DNA of 64,000 nucleotides from Urechis unicinctus (Eukaryota > Annelida > Polychaeta > Xenopneusta > Urechidae). Location: assembly GCA_034190875.2 (NCBI GenBank), contig CM067357.1, forward strand, positions 15,339,327 to 15,403,326, given 5' to 3'. A model generated the notes under the pieces. The model was not told where the DNA came from, searched no databases, and saw only the letters and a program-made list of their open reading frames with translations. Shown here in pieces: positions 11,130-24,945 of this stretch. Each line of letters opens with the position of its first letter. Position 1 is the first letter of the stretch. The position numbers were made by a program, and so were the translations under genes.

Positions 11130-12040
11130 AGGACACCCGCATCGGTACAGGATAAATGTTCGGACTGTGCTGCCATTTACACAGACGGTTCGAAAGAGGA
11201 CAATAAAATTGGAGCTTCAGCCAATATTTTCCGACTCCCTGTCTGCCCTGGAGGCAATAAGAGGGAGTAATTTCCGTAATGTTTTTATTTTAAATATTGT
11301 GCTTTTATATTCTCAATTGACAAATCGTGGCAAGGATATTTTGTTTGTATGGGTACCGAGCCATGTTGGTATCCCTGGTAATGAAAGGGCAGACAGAGCT
11401 GCCAAGGAAGCCCTCATCATGAATGTGACTGAGGTCAAAGTTCCCTTTACAGACTTTAAACCTCAAGTCGTCCAATTTTTTAAACAGAAATGGCAGGACC
11501 AGTGGGATGAATCCATCCCAAACAAACTTCACGAAATTCAGCCCTTACTTGGGGAGTGGCCACAGAGCTGCAGAGAGAGCAGAAGAGAGGAGGTTATTCT
11601 TGCTCGCGCACGTATAGGACACACCTATACAACTCATGCCTTTCTACTAAGGGATGAGCCCATCCCTGAATGCATTCCTTGTCAATGTACCTACACCGTC
11701 AAGCACATTCTCATCGAATGTGCTGATTTGATTTTGATCCGAAATCGCTTCTTCCGAGTTCAAACCCTTTCAGAATTATTTGAAAGGGTGAATCCATCCA
11801 AGATACTCGGATTCATAAGAGAGATTGGACTTTTCTATAGATTTTAGACCATACAATTCTCAAATTATTATATATAATTCAATTCATATAATTCAATTAA
11901 TATTAATGGGTTTAATTTTTAGTTAGTTTTAACCCTTGACTCCTTCTTATCCTTTCGTACTCGTATTTACCCCTCCTTAAGTAGGCACCATATAACACAC
12001 TAGTGTTGGTGTGCCGTTAAACCCTATACTTACCTTACCT
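11130..12040 (+). mobile_element. LINE-B 3' fragment: RNase H domain and 3' tail
   Basis: A 226-codon frame (11167-11847) holds the second half of a non-LTR retrotransposon RNase H: FSDSLSALEAIRG, then WVPSHVGIPGNERADRAAKEA, then a CPCQC-x6-H-x4-C cysteine-histidine tail typical of I/Jockey-group ORF2. The first catalytic block (YTDGSKEDNKIGAS, 11170-11210) is in another frame and joins FSDSL directly. An internal deletion has therefore removed about one third of the domain. After the stop, the 3' region ends in a conserved tail (about 11984-12040) that is also the end of the SINE family here. The RT is missing, so this is 5'-truncated and dead. Confidence 0.8.
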
Positions 12041-12259
12041 TTCGTCCCGGCGAGGGCATTTTTGTCCAGGGGCGTTTTTGATCATTGCATGATTTGACTG
12101 CATCTAGTGTATTAGTTCCTGCTGTCAAAAGAAATGTTTTCCATATAGTGTTAGAAACTAGAAATAGAACCGTTGAAAAATAATAGTAACAAGGGTGCGA
12201 AAATTGTGAAGTTTGCAAGTTTGTTTACTGTTTTGATCGAATGGACGACTGACTGCCAG

Positions 12260-12445
12260 GAATGTCAGTGATTTTTTTTCCAAATTGTATCTCGTTTAAA
12301 TTAAAACCGAAGAAAGCTATACTCATGAGGTTTATAAAAAGGTATGTTTCATTTTTTATAAGTCAATTAGAAAAAAACAGTTATAGAAGTTTCAAATTTT
12401 ATGTTTTGGTCGGTTTTATGCCGAAATTGTACGGTAAGGGATAAC
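12260..12445. repeat. Interspersed repeat (Rep2), left copy
   Basis: This AT-rich segment occurs again at 47630-47790 (right arm) and, more diverged, at 41430-41560. Shared words include CTAATTGACTTA and CCTCATGAGTAT. Its nature is unknown. Confidence 0.6.
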
Positions 12446-12460
12446 AGCCACTTAAATCAG

Positions 12461-12491
12461 TCGATCTTACCAAGACTCTGGGTAAGATCGA
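12461..12491. repeat. Short perfect hairpin
   Basis: TCGATCTTACC (12461-12471) is the exact reverse complement of GGTAAGATCGA (12481-12491), with a 9-nt loop. It is conserved in the right arm near 47580-47610. Confidence 0.8.
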
Positions 12492-12691
12492 CCGATTTGT
12501 AGTATGTTTGTGAGTTTTCTGAATATTTATAAGCTATTTAGACACTGTTTGTTTACCTGATATAGCATATTTCCCTTCAAATAAGTAATCATTGGAGGTT
12601 ATTTCATTGGACGTGAGCGATAATCCAATAATATCATGAATTTAGCCAAGTAGGATTTCATAACGCGAGGTGCTCTATGATTCTGTCTGTG

Positions 12692-14725
12692 ACACTTATA
12701 AATAGAAATATTAAGCCAAAATATGAACATAACCACCATAAAACCAACAAACACACATGGGATATTTATCCAACGTCTGTGACCATCTGGGGATTGTCGC
12801 ATTGGGGATGTGTTGAAGATTTTGTCTTCTAATTGGTCGTAGTGGCCGCAATCCGAAATCTATCACAAAAAGTTTGTGGCAATAGTTCCTCAATGTCGCA
12901 TAGTTTTGCGGCCCTTTGATACTTTGGATTGTGCCATTGAATACAATCAGAGTCTATAGCTTTGCTAAGTGGGTTCACTTCGAGTGGCTCTGTTTGTTCG
13001 TGCGTTAAATCGAGTTAGTGCCGTTTTTGGCTACGTTGGCCATGTACGCAAATGTGGCTCTGTGGTGATCACTCTTCTAATTATAATACACTGCTATCGT
13101 TAGCAAAGCCCTTCCACTGCAAAAACACGTCCGACACATGGTTAAAGATAGCGATATGAAAACTACAATAACAATTAAATGTCAAAAAGTTAAATTGCCC
13201 GGATAGACCTGTCAAAAAAACAGCTCGTCTCTCACAGATTCCGCTGTTCGCTATTCTCGATCTTTAATTCAAGATTGTCAACAACCTTCTGGAGCGAGGG
13301 AACTGGCCGGGGGTAGACTTTAACATTTGTCAGTTTGCCAGGGACATGTGGAGATCTGGAGTATAGAGTTTAAAGCTTCGCTAAACTGAGTGGGGAAAAG
13401 GAAATAAAATGAAATGAAATGCAGCGCCTTCATTAGGCGACGATTCTATGAAATCAACAAACGCACATGGGATTGTTGATCCGACGTCTCGGGGTCGGCG
13501 ACTGTGAAAGACATGGCGTCATCTGATTGATCGAGGTTTCCACTGCTCCGAATTAAACAGAGAATTCCATGTGATTTTAAGGGTCGCTATGACCAGTTAA
13601 CGCACGGCGCCTAACAGGTGGCGTCTTCTTGGGCTGAGGCTTGAGTGATCACCCTAAGCGATGCTATACACTCTTTGATACAATGTTAAACCATGAACGT
13701 TGTGATTTAGTCTCGTCATAACGTTTAGTTGAGAATCATGGCTAAACTTCACAAAAGTGTGACGAATATGTTCGCTATCATAACAATGTCGTCAGGGGTT
13801 TGTTTAAGCCTTTGTGCTGGAGCTCATGTGGTTATTGGGTTCTTCTTCTCGGATTATCATAAAATGAGAAATATTTCCTCTTCAACGAACTTATTTGTGC
13901 CCTCTGTTTAGAACTTTCAACATCGAGATCAATTTCACAGACGCTCAACAAATAAGCTGTATGTACCACCTTTACTCATATGACCATTAGGACATTTCTT
14001 TAAAGCAATTGTAATCATCCGCTGAATGCAGACATTCAATGGGAATATCCCATGAATTCCTTCATCTTCCTCCCAGTCACTGCCAAGGCAGCTTACCACA
14101 GTCGTATTGGTTTACACGCTTGAAACTAACCAACCAGCGAATCCATTGATAAATTATTATGGCCTCATCTGGTTATTAAGACAATTGACACTTATTTAAA
14201 TGAAGCAGCATTGTCTTGATTCCTCAGCTGCGGAATATGAAAGGGGCCATCGTTAGTTCTTAGGCTATTCTCCCGTAGCGTAAGAGATATCAAGTTATGG
14301 CCAGATGCTGGCAGGGTATTATTCACTGTAAGTGAACTAGGCTTATAAGTTCCCCATGTAATGTAGAATGTCCAGCTTCCCGCTAAATAATATGTCCCAT
14401 ATTGTTGCCTTGACATCAATGTGATCAGTCTGTCAGGTCAGACTGTGGTTCTTTTGTTCGTGGGAACATGGAGTTGAAGCTATTATCGTTTTCAAGTTAT
14501 TCACATTCATTTATCAGTAAGAGTACATTAAAGTCAAGTAAACTGTGCTTGAACCAATAATGCCGAACTATGGTTACGTTCTCGCCCATATATCCACATG
14601 TCATGTTGTTAAAATATGTGACTATGCGTAACTTCTACTACTAAATTATTATCATTCCAATACATTGTTCAAGCGGTTGTTTGAATTTATTCAATGTTTT
14701 AAAAGATCACATAAATATGTGTCAC
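12692..14725. other. Upstream region of ZNF2, no supported gene
   Basis: Shared with 45430-47385. It contains segments paralogous to the ZNF1 flank (12880-12960; 13690-13740) and to the ZNF3 flank (14050-14130 and 14330-14520 match 31180-31340 and 32000). Short frames, such as 13729-13911, are open in both arms but show no domain. First exons of ZNF2 could lie here but cannot be fixed. Confidence 0.45.
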
Positions 14726-14734
14726 AGGAGAATT

Positions 14735-15740
14735 CTAGCTGATTGAACCGAATACACCAGAATGGAAGACGTTAAAGCAGTCATAAAACTGAAGGTCCCT
14801 GATAATGTCAGCGATGGATTCGCTGGTGTGAATGATGAATTATACTCTGACAGATCTGCTTTGCTACAGTATTAGAAAAAGGACAGCATTGATTATGGCA
14901 CCTCCGACATAAATTCCGAATGTCGCTATGAATTGGGAGCTCCTGGCATGCCTTTCCCTCCGTCTGGTTCCCTTGATAATCAGGTAGCGAATTACGCCAC
15001 AGAACATTCTGGACTTGTGCAAGATGAACAAAACCAATGTGATGTCGAAAAAACATATTTTAAATGGTACTGACAATCAAACAAGCTGTAAGACTACGCA
15101 GACAGGCGAGGGGACTTTGAAATGTAACACAGGTGTAAACTCCTATGACCGAAATGCACGCTTGATAAGACACATGAACACGCATACTGCACCAGGACCA
15201 TATCGGTTGTTCAGTAGGGAAAGCAATCAAAACAGACACATAAAAACTCATACTGGTAAAAAACCTCACAAATGTGAGGTTTGTGGAAAGTTCTTCAGCT
15301 ATAAAAGCTATCTGAAAATCCATGAAAGATCGCATACTGGTGAAAAACATTTCAAATGTGACGTTTGTGGAAAATTCCTCGGCTATGGAAGTGCTTTGAA
15401 AAACCAATGTGACATTTGTGGAAAGTCGTTTGCTCAAGTATATAGTCTGACTGGACATATTAGAACGCATACTGGTGAAAAACCTTATAAATGTGACATT
15501 TGTGGAAAATCGTTTGCTCACGGAAATAATCTGACTAAACATATGAGAACACATACTGGTGAAAAACCTCATGAATGTGACATATGTGGAAAATCGTTTG
15601 CTCAGGTAGGCGGTCTGACTGCACATATGAGAACGCATACTGATGAAAAACCTTATAAATGTGACATTTGTAGAAAGCCGTTTGCTCAGGGATGTGATCT
15701 GACTGGACATATGAGAACGCATACTGGTGATAAACCTTAA
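14735..15740 (+). pseudogene. ZNF2, left copy: C2H2 zinc-finger gene with leader nonsense mutation
   Basis: The exon follows a conserved acceptor (GTCACAG|GAGAATTC, about 14729). The leader frame [20 protein letters not shown] runs from 14762 and is stopped by TAG at about 14874, where the right arm has TAT. The finger frame (15015-15740) is offset from the leader frame in both arms. It holds one degenerate finger, a C-x2-C finger (HKCEVCGKFFSYKSYLKIH), and a deleted hybrid finger in which LKN runs straight into QCDICG. Four good fingers with TGEKPY-type linkers follow. The array ends at GDKP-stop, yet another finger start (KCDICGKPFAHGG) follows the TAA. With a stop, a frame offset and a fused finger, this copy is probably not functional. 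Confidence 0.7.
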
Positions 15741-15744
15741 AAAT

Positions 15745-16074
15745 GTGATATATGTGGAAAGCCGTTTGCCCATGGAGGAATTCATACACAACGCATGTTG
15801 ATGAAAAATTTATAATTGTGGAAAGGTTTTCATCTGTGGAAGTAACTGAACGAAAAATATTCGAACGCATATTGGTAAAAACTTGACAAAATATGACATT
15901 TGTGGATAGTCTTTCAGTGTTCGACATATTCAGAATCGTAATGATGGTGACGTTTTACATGTATGCCTTCATATTTATTTACGACATTAATTGTTATAGT
16001 ATGTATGTATAATTCACTATGATTAAAAGCAATTTTCATTATAGCAGGTTTAGCTGTCTTAGGCTCATAGAAAA
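15745..16074. other. 3' flank of ZNF2
   Basis: It contains the residual finger after the stop codon and a 3' region similar to 4160-4370 and 29750-29890. This supports a common ancestor of the three ZNF loci including their 3' ends. Confidence 0.6.
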
Positions 16075-16370
16075 TTTAACGCTCATTAAGGATCTTTTAA
16101 ATATATGACTGATAATTTTGTCAACTAGATACAATAAAGCTAGCATCGTGGATATCAGTATGTTCGTTCAGGAATTCAAGTCTGACATGATTGGGTTTTC
16201 CATACTTTTGAAAACAGGGAACAATCGACACGGGTCTTTCGTGCTGATTTCGTTTGACAGGCCATTTTTGAATATGTGTATAACACGTGCTAAATTAAGA
16301 CAACGCCTGTTTATTGAGATATTTAGGCAGTGTATCAGTTGTTTTATTCTTATTTACTTTAAATAATAGA
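16075..16370 (-). mobile_element. LINE-A RT fragment behind ZNF2, left copy
   Basis: The minus strand carries the same RT start region as 3795-4080, with FPVFKSMENP in place of LPCFSKVLEKP in shifted frames. It lies behind the fingers in the same relative position and orientation as at ZNF1, so it was probably present before the ZNF1/ZNF2 duplication. Confidence 0.65.
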
Positions 16371-16858
16371 ACAAGAATAATCACCCCATCCATGCTTTTA
16401 GCTAGAGAGAGGTCTAGGCGTCATTTCGTCGCCCCATTTTACAAGGAAGCACCCTAAAATCCATCAAAATCGCTATAAGATGGAAGATATCCAGCTTTTG
16501 TAATTGTTGTCAAGACAATGGCGTCTTCTCGTTTGCTATTTTGCCGACCATTACGCAAATGGTTGAATCGAGCTGATAAAAGCAACGTTCTCTTTGGATT
16601 CGAAAGCAAGGGTTTAAAAGTTCTCATTTGGTTCGGCTGAAGATTGCTGGACAAATATAATTTATCGAAGCTTGCTAATTAACCACTTTTCCTGTTCAGC
16701 TTCTCTACTGACACATATATTTTTGAAACTTTTTCAACATAAAGAGAAGAGATGGAACCCAGAGAGCTATTTCCAGCTTCTTTTGAAAGAGAAGTCAGGT
16801 TAAGATACTTAAAGTAACTTTTATTTATTTTTTATTTTTATTAATATATATATTAGGT

Positions 16859-19119
<2,261 letters not shown>

Positions 19120-19185
19120 CAGTCTAGGCATAATTTTTTGGCAGAATGATGTTTTTAAATCAAACATGTACACATGGTCTTACAA

Positions 19186-19285
19186 NNNNNNNNNNNNNNN
19201 NNNNNNNNNNNNNNNNNNNNNNNNNNNNNNNNNNNNNNNNNNNNNNNNNNNNNNNNNNNNNNNNNNNNNNNNNNNNNNNNNNNNN
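19186..19285. other. Assembly gap (100 N)
   Basis: Exactly 100 N, a conventional length for a gap of unknown size, next to the satellite block. Sequence order across this point is not proven by bases. Confidence 1.
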
Positions 19286-19544
19286 TATCTGTGCATACAA
19301 TATGGTGGCGTAAATGGATAGGCAATTTAGAATTTCATATGTCGACACCACCTGCCAGAGATTGATTTTGAAATTACAGCTATTGGCATAGGATGCATGA
19401 TCTTTCCACAGTGTTATCATCGGTCGTATGAAAACTGGTTGTAGCACATGGGGGCTTATTGATATTTGATGATATGTGTTGTAGTGACACCATCTTTCAT
19501 CCGCATAGCGCGTAATTTTAGTGCAGAAGCAGGCCACTACCAAA

Positions 19545-21299
19545 ATGCAACGGAGCATGCAACGGTTTATTGGCCTGGCGGTGTTTGTATCAGTGATGTC
19601 GTTTTGGAAAAGCAATCATTTTCAGTTACCTGGCTTTAATTCAGGTAATCATGGATATACTTTGAAAGCACAGATGCAAAATACAAGTAATCCAGCTATG
19701 CGATTTATAGAAATGATTTTAAGCAAGCTGCATATTTGCAACTGTCCGAGTGGTTAATACAAGTGCCGGGAGCCTGAAACAAGACAATGTGGAGAAAAAA
19801 AAGCTCCTTAGCCATAATATATCAGCTGTGCAACGTGGCAAATTAGCCAAGACAGTATTCATCAGACCACTAGTTGAGCACCGGAATATCTCTGCATCCA
19901 TCCCTTTATGCCCACATGGTAGCCTTGGAGAGGCAAGAATATACGAGAACCGGCAAACGTTTATCCCAATATGCGGGTAAAGCATATGTTTATTCGGCAT
20001 ATTATGATGCTCGCATAAAAGGCAAAGAATTAGTTAGGGGCATCGGATTCCGAGATCACTGTAATATTACGTGTATACTGTGGTATGGCACGAATCGCTG
20101 TCAAATTGTAAGAGCAACTCAAATCTCTTCCCACCGCAGCAGACCGTGAGTATATGTTACATCCCTGTAGTCATAATGGTACAGCGTGATCATCACAATG
20201 AATTTATAGATGTGTTTTATTTGAGAGGCTAACGTTCTTTGCCACTTAGTTCGATCATGGGATATGGACTGGCAATTTAATTTGCGTTCTCTATTTCAAT
20301 ATTGACATGTAATTGTCCAGTCATTCATTCAACATTTTAACATATATTCTTTTGCTTCAATATTCCAGAGGCAGCGTTGATAGCTATTTTATATGCGAAT
20401 CATCTAAATGGAGCAGGTCAATTCCTGATTATGTTACATTTATCAAACAAGATGATTTAAACAACTGCAGCACCATAAGCTACGCTCTAAGATTAGAAAA
20501 CACAAAGGTAACGGATCCACTTCAGCACAACGTCAGTGTCTGTGTTCACTCGCCTATCCATTCAAATTATTCTAATTCCTATCAGTTAACCGAATTTGTG
20601 GAAGTTTATATGATGCTGGGTGCAACAAAAATAGCCTTGTATAATTCCACTGGAAGTTCTGCTCTTCGACCTGTTGTGGAACATTATGTAAAACAAGGAG
20701 TTGTTGATATAGCTTCTTTCTGGAGACCTGCTGATGTGCGCAAGATTCACTATCATGGTCAGTTTACGGTCATTCAAGATTGCGCCCAAAGGTACATGTA
20801 TCGAACCAAATACTTAATACTTGTAGACTTGGATGAATTATTATTTCCAAGCAAACATAATACAATACTAGATATGATTGAGGCAAGCACTTGCCGGAAT
20901 TATGCGGCGATAAGACTTCACTCATTTATTTTCAACATAGACCTCCCACCAAATCCTGTAATCGCAAGTAATACCACAGTCACTAGGCTGCGGCCGCTAT
21001 CGTTGTTACACACCGAACACGCAAGTAGATCATGCTGCTATAAATATATCATTCAACCAAGAGCGATACAAGATTGTGAAATACATAATGCCGGACGCCT
21101 CGTACAACAACAAGAAGACTTGAAAACCCGAATAAATGTTGATAATTGCCAACTAGAACGAGAGCTTGGATATCTTCACCACTACAGGAAGTGTGGCAAT
21201 GCTACCAACGCTGTGGATGGGTTCGAAGCTCATCGATTCTTTGACAAGATCATTGTTCGTTTACAGCGCATACAACGCGCTCTTCAGCGTTCGCCGTAA
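19545..21299 (+). CDS. GT92-family glycosyltransferase, spliced, with one apparent frameshift
   Basis: A family 92 (former DUF23) glycosyltransferase, which transfers a sugar such as galactose in the Golgi. Exon 1 starts at 19545 with a short type II signal-anchor (RFIGLAVFVSVMSFW) and has a donor at 19644/19645. Exon 2 (start uncertain, about 19730) encodes a stem region and the family motif AYVYSAYYDAR, ending at 20145 (ACC|GTGAGT). Exon 3 (20369-21299, acceptor TATTCCAG) keeps phase across the intron. It carries VCVHSPI, LTEFVEVYMMLGATKIALYN, the DXD-like YLILVDLDELLFP, and the late LHHYR motif, then a stop. Inside exon 2 the frame breaks at GCGGGTAA (19975-19980): one G too many separates FIPIC from the GKAYVYSAYYDAR frame. 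This is either a sequencing error in a G run or a disabling mutation. Confidence 0.75.
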
Positions 21300-21334
21300 T
21301 CGTAAAATAGCACACATAAATCCCCATAGGAATG

Positions 21335-21720
21335 TGGAGATGGTTAGTTGATGATTATCATTGGATCCATATCCATATCCAATCAGACGATCTATGTCTG
21401 ATGTCGCCAAGTGCCAATGGATTCAAATTCTGGACCTTTGTTCTCGATTCGGAGCTCAATATGATATAGTGTTCAATCCATCGGAATCTGCTTGCATTGT
21501 GACTCAACCAAAGACCCGCAAACTTGTCTGTCCATTGGCATCATGGAAGTTGAACAGTGGAAATATTTAGAGCTTATGGTTAATTCAAATTCCAATGATG
21601 ATGAGGCAAACGCGTGTTTTAAATGGTCGGTCAAACAGCCTTAAGCAAAATTTCTCCAAATGCTTATTGCATGTAAAACTTAATATTTGTCAAACCTACT
21701 GTATTAAAACGTGACAGTGC
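21335..21720 (+). mobile_element. Degenerate non-LTR reverse transcriptase fragment (LINE-C)
   Basis: Just after the GT92 stop, translation gives SDDLCLMSPSANGF (the RT catalytic block, first residue Y and A changed). In another frame it gives LDLCSRFGAQYDIVFNPSES, then KTRKLVCP, and further on FSKCLLHVKLNI. This order fits the RT palm region of a LINE. Frames shift at least twice, so it is a fossil. Confidence 0.6.
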
Positions 21721-23735
21721 CAGTTCGCCTCCTAAAGTATCCAAGGATATCAATCATATATAAGAATATCGACCTACGCATTTATAAGGAGAATAGGACT
21801 CTCCAATAACTTGTTAATAAAATCTTTGAATGATTGTTACAAGGTACAGTCTGGTGCCGTATGGACTCATTGGTACCGTATTTTATATGCACCGCATTGA
21901 ACGCTAACTTACATGCATGTCTTATTTACTATAAGCCTGGTGCCTGCAATAAACTTTGTTTTTCGTCATTATACAATTTTACATTTGTAATCGGGTGTGT
22001 GTTAAGCCTAAGGTGGCATGTTGTGATTTGGATAACCGTGTAGACTAATTTGAGCTGACTAAGGTTTTTAGCTTTGAGCAATTTTAACAATTCATGTTTT
22101 TGATGTTTTAACTTTATTTCTATTTTCTCTAGTTACTAAAGCCACTCCAATTTCACCATTTCTTGTTATTGGTACAAATATTTACCAATAAATTATCGAT
22201 ATTGCTACTCATTTGAATTTTGTCTGCAAAAGTATGCAAACAAATAATTAATGGATTGAGTCATTAACCATTTTCCAACAAGAATGCCTTTTCGTTTGTC
22301 TACTATTTTGGTTAAATGCACCTGACAACACAGAACACATTGCAAACTACACATTCGAATATGATGTCGCATGACATAACAGTCGCCACTATTTAGATGA
22401 ATTAATACATAACTATTTTTAACACAGACATTCGCAAAGTTTACTTGATCGAAAACCATGATGATTAATTTTCAACATTATTATTTGACTTGCAATACTC
22501 ATTGAGTAGAGAAGTAATATGTAGCGTTGTGTCGTTACATCGATCACGGTGCCATCCTAAAACCATGAACGCGAATGATAGCTGTAAATCATTACGCTCT
22601 CTAAGACTACATCGCTTTTTGGTGTGTAAACTTCCACTCAGGTTACAAAATGTAGCTTTCATCCAATCCCCACTTATTAAAGTTGTTGATATCATTACGC
22701 AAAAATTAGACCGACGAGCAGGTAGAATAATTTCCAGCAACAAAAATCATGGTATATTCTGGGGAAATATGGACCATATCTACACCAACCAAAGTGAACA
22801 AAAGGGGATCAATATACCACATCTTAGAAGAGAAATAAATTACCCTGCGCGATCATTAGAACTCTTATGGGTGAATATAATACAAAGCGGTAATAAATCG
22901 CTGCAACTATGTCTGTTACGCAGAAGTGAGTGCGCCGCAGAAGGTGGATTATCGACCGCCAGAAGAAGTCACACTAGTTGTCTGTCGTTGTTCGCCGGAG
23001 GAATGCGTTATGGCGTAATAGTTGATATTGATGTCATCACGTAACTCGTAACTTAGACACTGCTTAGTGACAAGTCCGTATGAGGGGGCAACATCTCTGC
23101 TAATTAACATTTAGAATTTGAAGACATAACTTATACAGAAGCATAGGACCAATAAGATTATATTATAATTTATAATAATATGCATCTACATCCGAGGACA
23201 AATGCCAAAATAGGATATATGCACCATGCTTTCCCCAATACGACACTGTTATCACCTGCTGGTGTCATCACCTTATATCCGACTGCACACATTTACATAC
23301 GATGAACACTGCCATGTCAGCAGATGTCTAAAAATACATAATCCTTCTAGAAAGGTATAAAGTAGTAATGATTGTCACTGCTATTTTATGGGTCGGAGCT
23401 GAACTGTCTGACAAGTTGCATTTGACTGCCTCATTTGTGGAACAAGTGTCGGATTCATGAAAACCAACAATTCAGTCATCCATCATTTCTATCTATTCAT
23501 GACAGCAAGCTCGACACCATTGCGCCCATCGTAACGCACACATATTTGACATCTCAAATGTACATGTTCTACCATCACACCAGACACAAGCCGTACTCCT
23601 ATATACCCAAAGGAAATTCAGAGGTGGATGTAATTGCATGGTCATACTGAAAAAAGCAACAAGCGAGCTGACCGCCATTGCAAAGCAAACATACACCGCC
23701 AACATATCGGATGCCCAGTCTTATCGGCTTGATAA
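21721..23735. other. No recognised gene
   Basis: A 184-codon frame at 22490-23044 shows no domain I recognise and is probably chance or decayed TE. The rest is AT-rich and featureless to the eye. Confidence 0.4.
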
Positions 23736-24289
23736 TTGTCGTCATTTTGCTTTCGCAGCAAATTCAACAAACACGGGGGCCAGATTCTTGTCGTTCCAAA
23801 CGGAGTATGGGGTGTCTGTGTTGGCGGCCTGTGTCAGGCGCCCGCGACAAGTAAGATACATTTTACGCAGCTGTGTCTCCAAAACACCGTTGGTGAAACA
23901 GCTGTGTTCTTTTCAGTGGATTCAAGAAACTACGCATATGACGTGAAGAACAGTTCTTCTGTGAAGGAGAGGAAACTGATTACGACCATTACATATACAT
24001 GCATGCCGGTGAATAGCCATGAACAATGCGTTCAACTTAATTGTATTCACATGCAGCTTGTTTAAATTGATGCATTATTGCAGCAGCATGATACTCGCAT
24101 TTGAGTTACCTGGTTGATGTTGCAGGTGTTTGGGAAAGGGAGATTTTATCGAATTCGTACCTAATAAGTACCAACGACTATATCCACCCGAATGTGGGCA
24201 GCCTGGATGAGTGGTGGGAGCTGTGTGCGAACATCAAGCAGTTTTTGTGTCTGGCCTCTGAATGGACACCTGGTGGGGACTGCTACTGA
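23736..24289 (+). other. Unassigned open frames, possible exons
   Basis: An acceptor-like TTTTGCTTTCGCAG precedes 23759. The frame that follows reads KHGGQILVVPNGVWG and continues with several cysteines to 24063. A second frame, starting about 24117 after TGCAG, reads IHPNVGSLDEWWELCANIKQ and stops at 24287. The composition looks protein-like, but I do not recognise the family. It could be decayed TE or a real small secreted-type protein. Confidence 0.25.
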
Positions 24290-24324
24290 GCAAGCATGTC
24301 TTGGCTGGATTACAAGATGACAGG

Positions 24325-24437
24325 AGCGAAACGATTGGCGAAACGAGTGACGAATCAAGTGGCAAATCAAGAGGCGAATCACGTGGCGAATCAAGTGGCG
24401 AATCAAGTGGCGAATCAAGTGGCGAATCAAATGGCGA
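24325..24437. repeat. 12-bp minisatellite
   Basis: Tandem copies of GGCGAATCAAGT, about nine with variants, encode Gly-Glu-Ser-Ser repeats on the plus strand. It begins just after the stop at 24287, so it is not shown to be coding. Confidence 0.85.
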
Positions 24438-24945
24438 TGTAGATCTTCAACACTTGGTCTACTATCCTCGTTGCTTTGACTAATTGGACTCTCGATGAAT
24501 GATTGCAATACAGCGACTGGAATGGAAAGACCACATGTTTCAGTTCGGTAAACTATTTGTGCGCGACATTTGATGACAGCCTTCGATTTGTTGCAATGTT
24601 TGAGCTATCAGAAGATGCAAAATACTGAGGGACAACACGGGCAGTTGCCGCCGAATATTATCTTTGAACTGTGCAATGTAGTAAACTACTTCAATATATA
24701 AACATTATGTGATGTTTTATCAACAGGTACTTTCTTGGGTCTGGTTCGGTTATCTCAATAAACACTACAATATTGGCTTCACCAAACTCTTGAAGTATCG
24801 CGTCCAGTAACTCATGATTGGTGCAGGAAGACAAGATCGGTCTTATCAGCAACTAGCCACGGTCTTTATTACTTGGTATTTAGGGGTCTTTCAAAACTGA
24901 CGCAGCGCTAGTGGGAGGCGGTGATATGTGGGCTAGCGTGACCAA

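Larger units (their letters stand above)
10785..12691. mobile_element. Terminal-inverted-repeat element carrying a nested LINE-B fragment, left copy
   Basis: A sequence of about 220 bp at 12473-12691 is an inverted relative of 10785-10940. The relationship is clearest in the right arm (49137-49366 versus 47387-47600). The outer terminus reads CTATGATTCTG. The left-arm inner copy has lost about 86 bp of its outer end, including CATAACGCGATGTGG. LINE-B lies between the two inverted repeats. No target-site duplication or transposase was found, so the class is unknown. Confidence 0.5.

Noticed and set aside
15060..15791. 243-codon antisense frame across ZNF2 and similar antisense frames at 4545-4904, 30060-30398, 44359-45090 and 51820-52452
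   Set aside because: They are shadows of the 84-bp finger periodicity on the opposite strand, and the repeated Ser/Phe/Met content follows directly from finger codons.
22490..23044. 184-codon open frame
   Set aside because: No recognisable domain, no splice context and no repeat copy to compare; it is more likely a chance frame in non-coding sequence.
24330..24437. Possible CRISPR-like short repeat array
   Set aside because: Contiguous 12-bp tandem units without spacers in a eukaryotic genome; it is a minisatellite.
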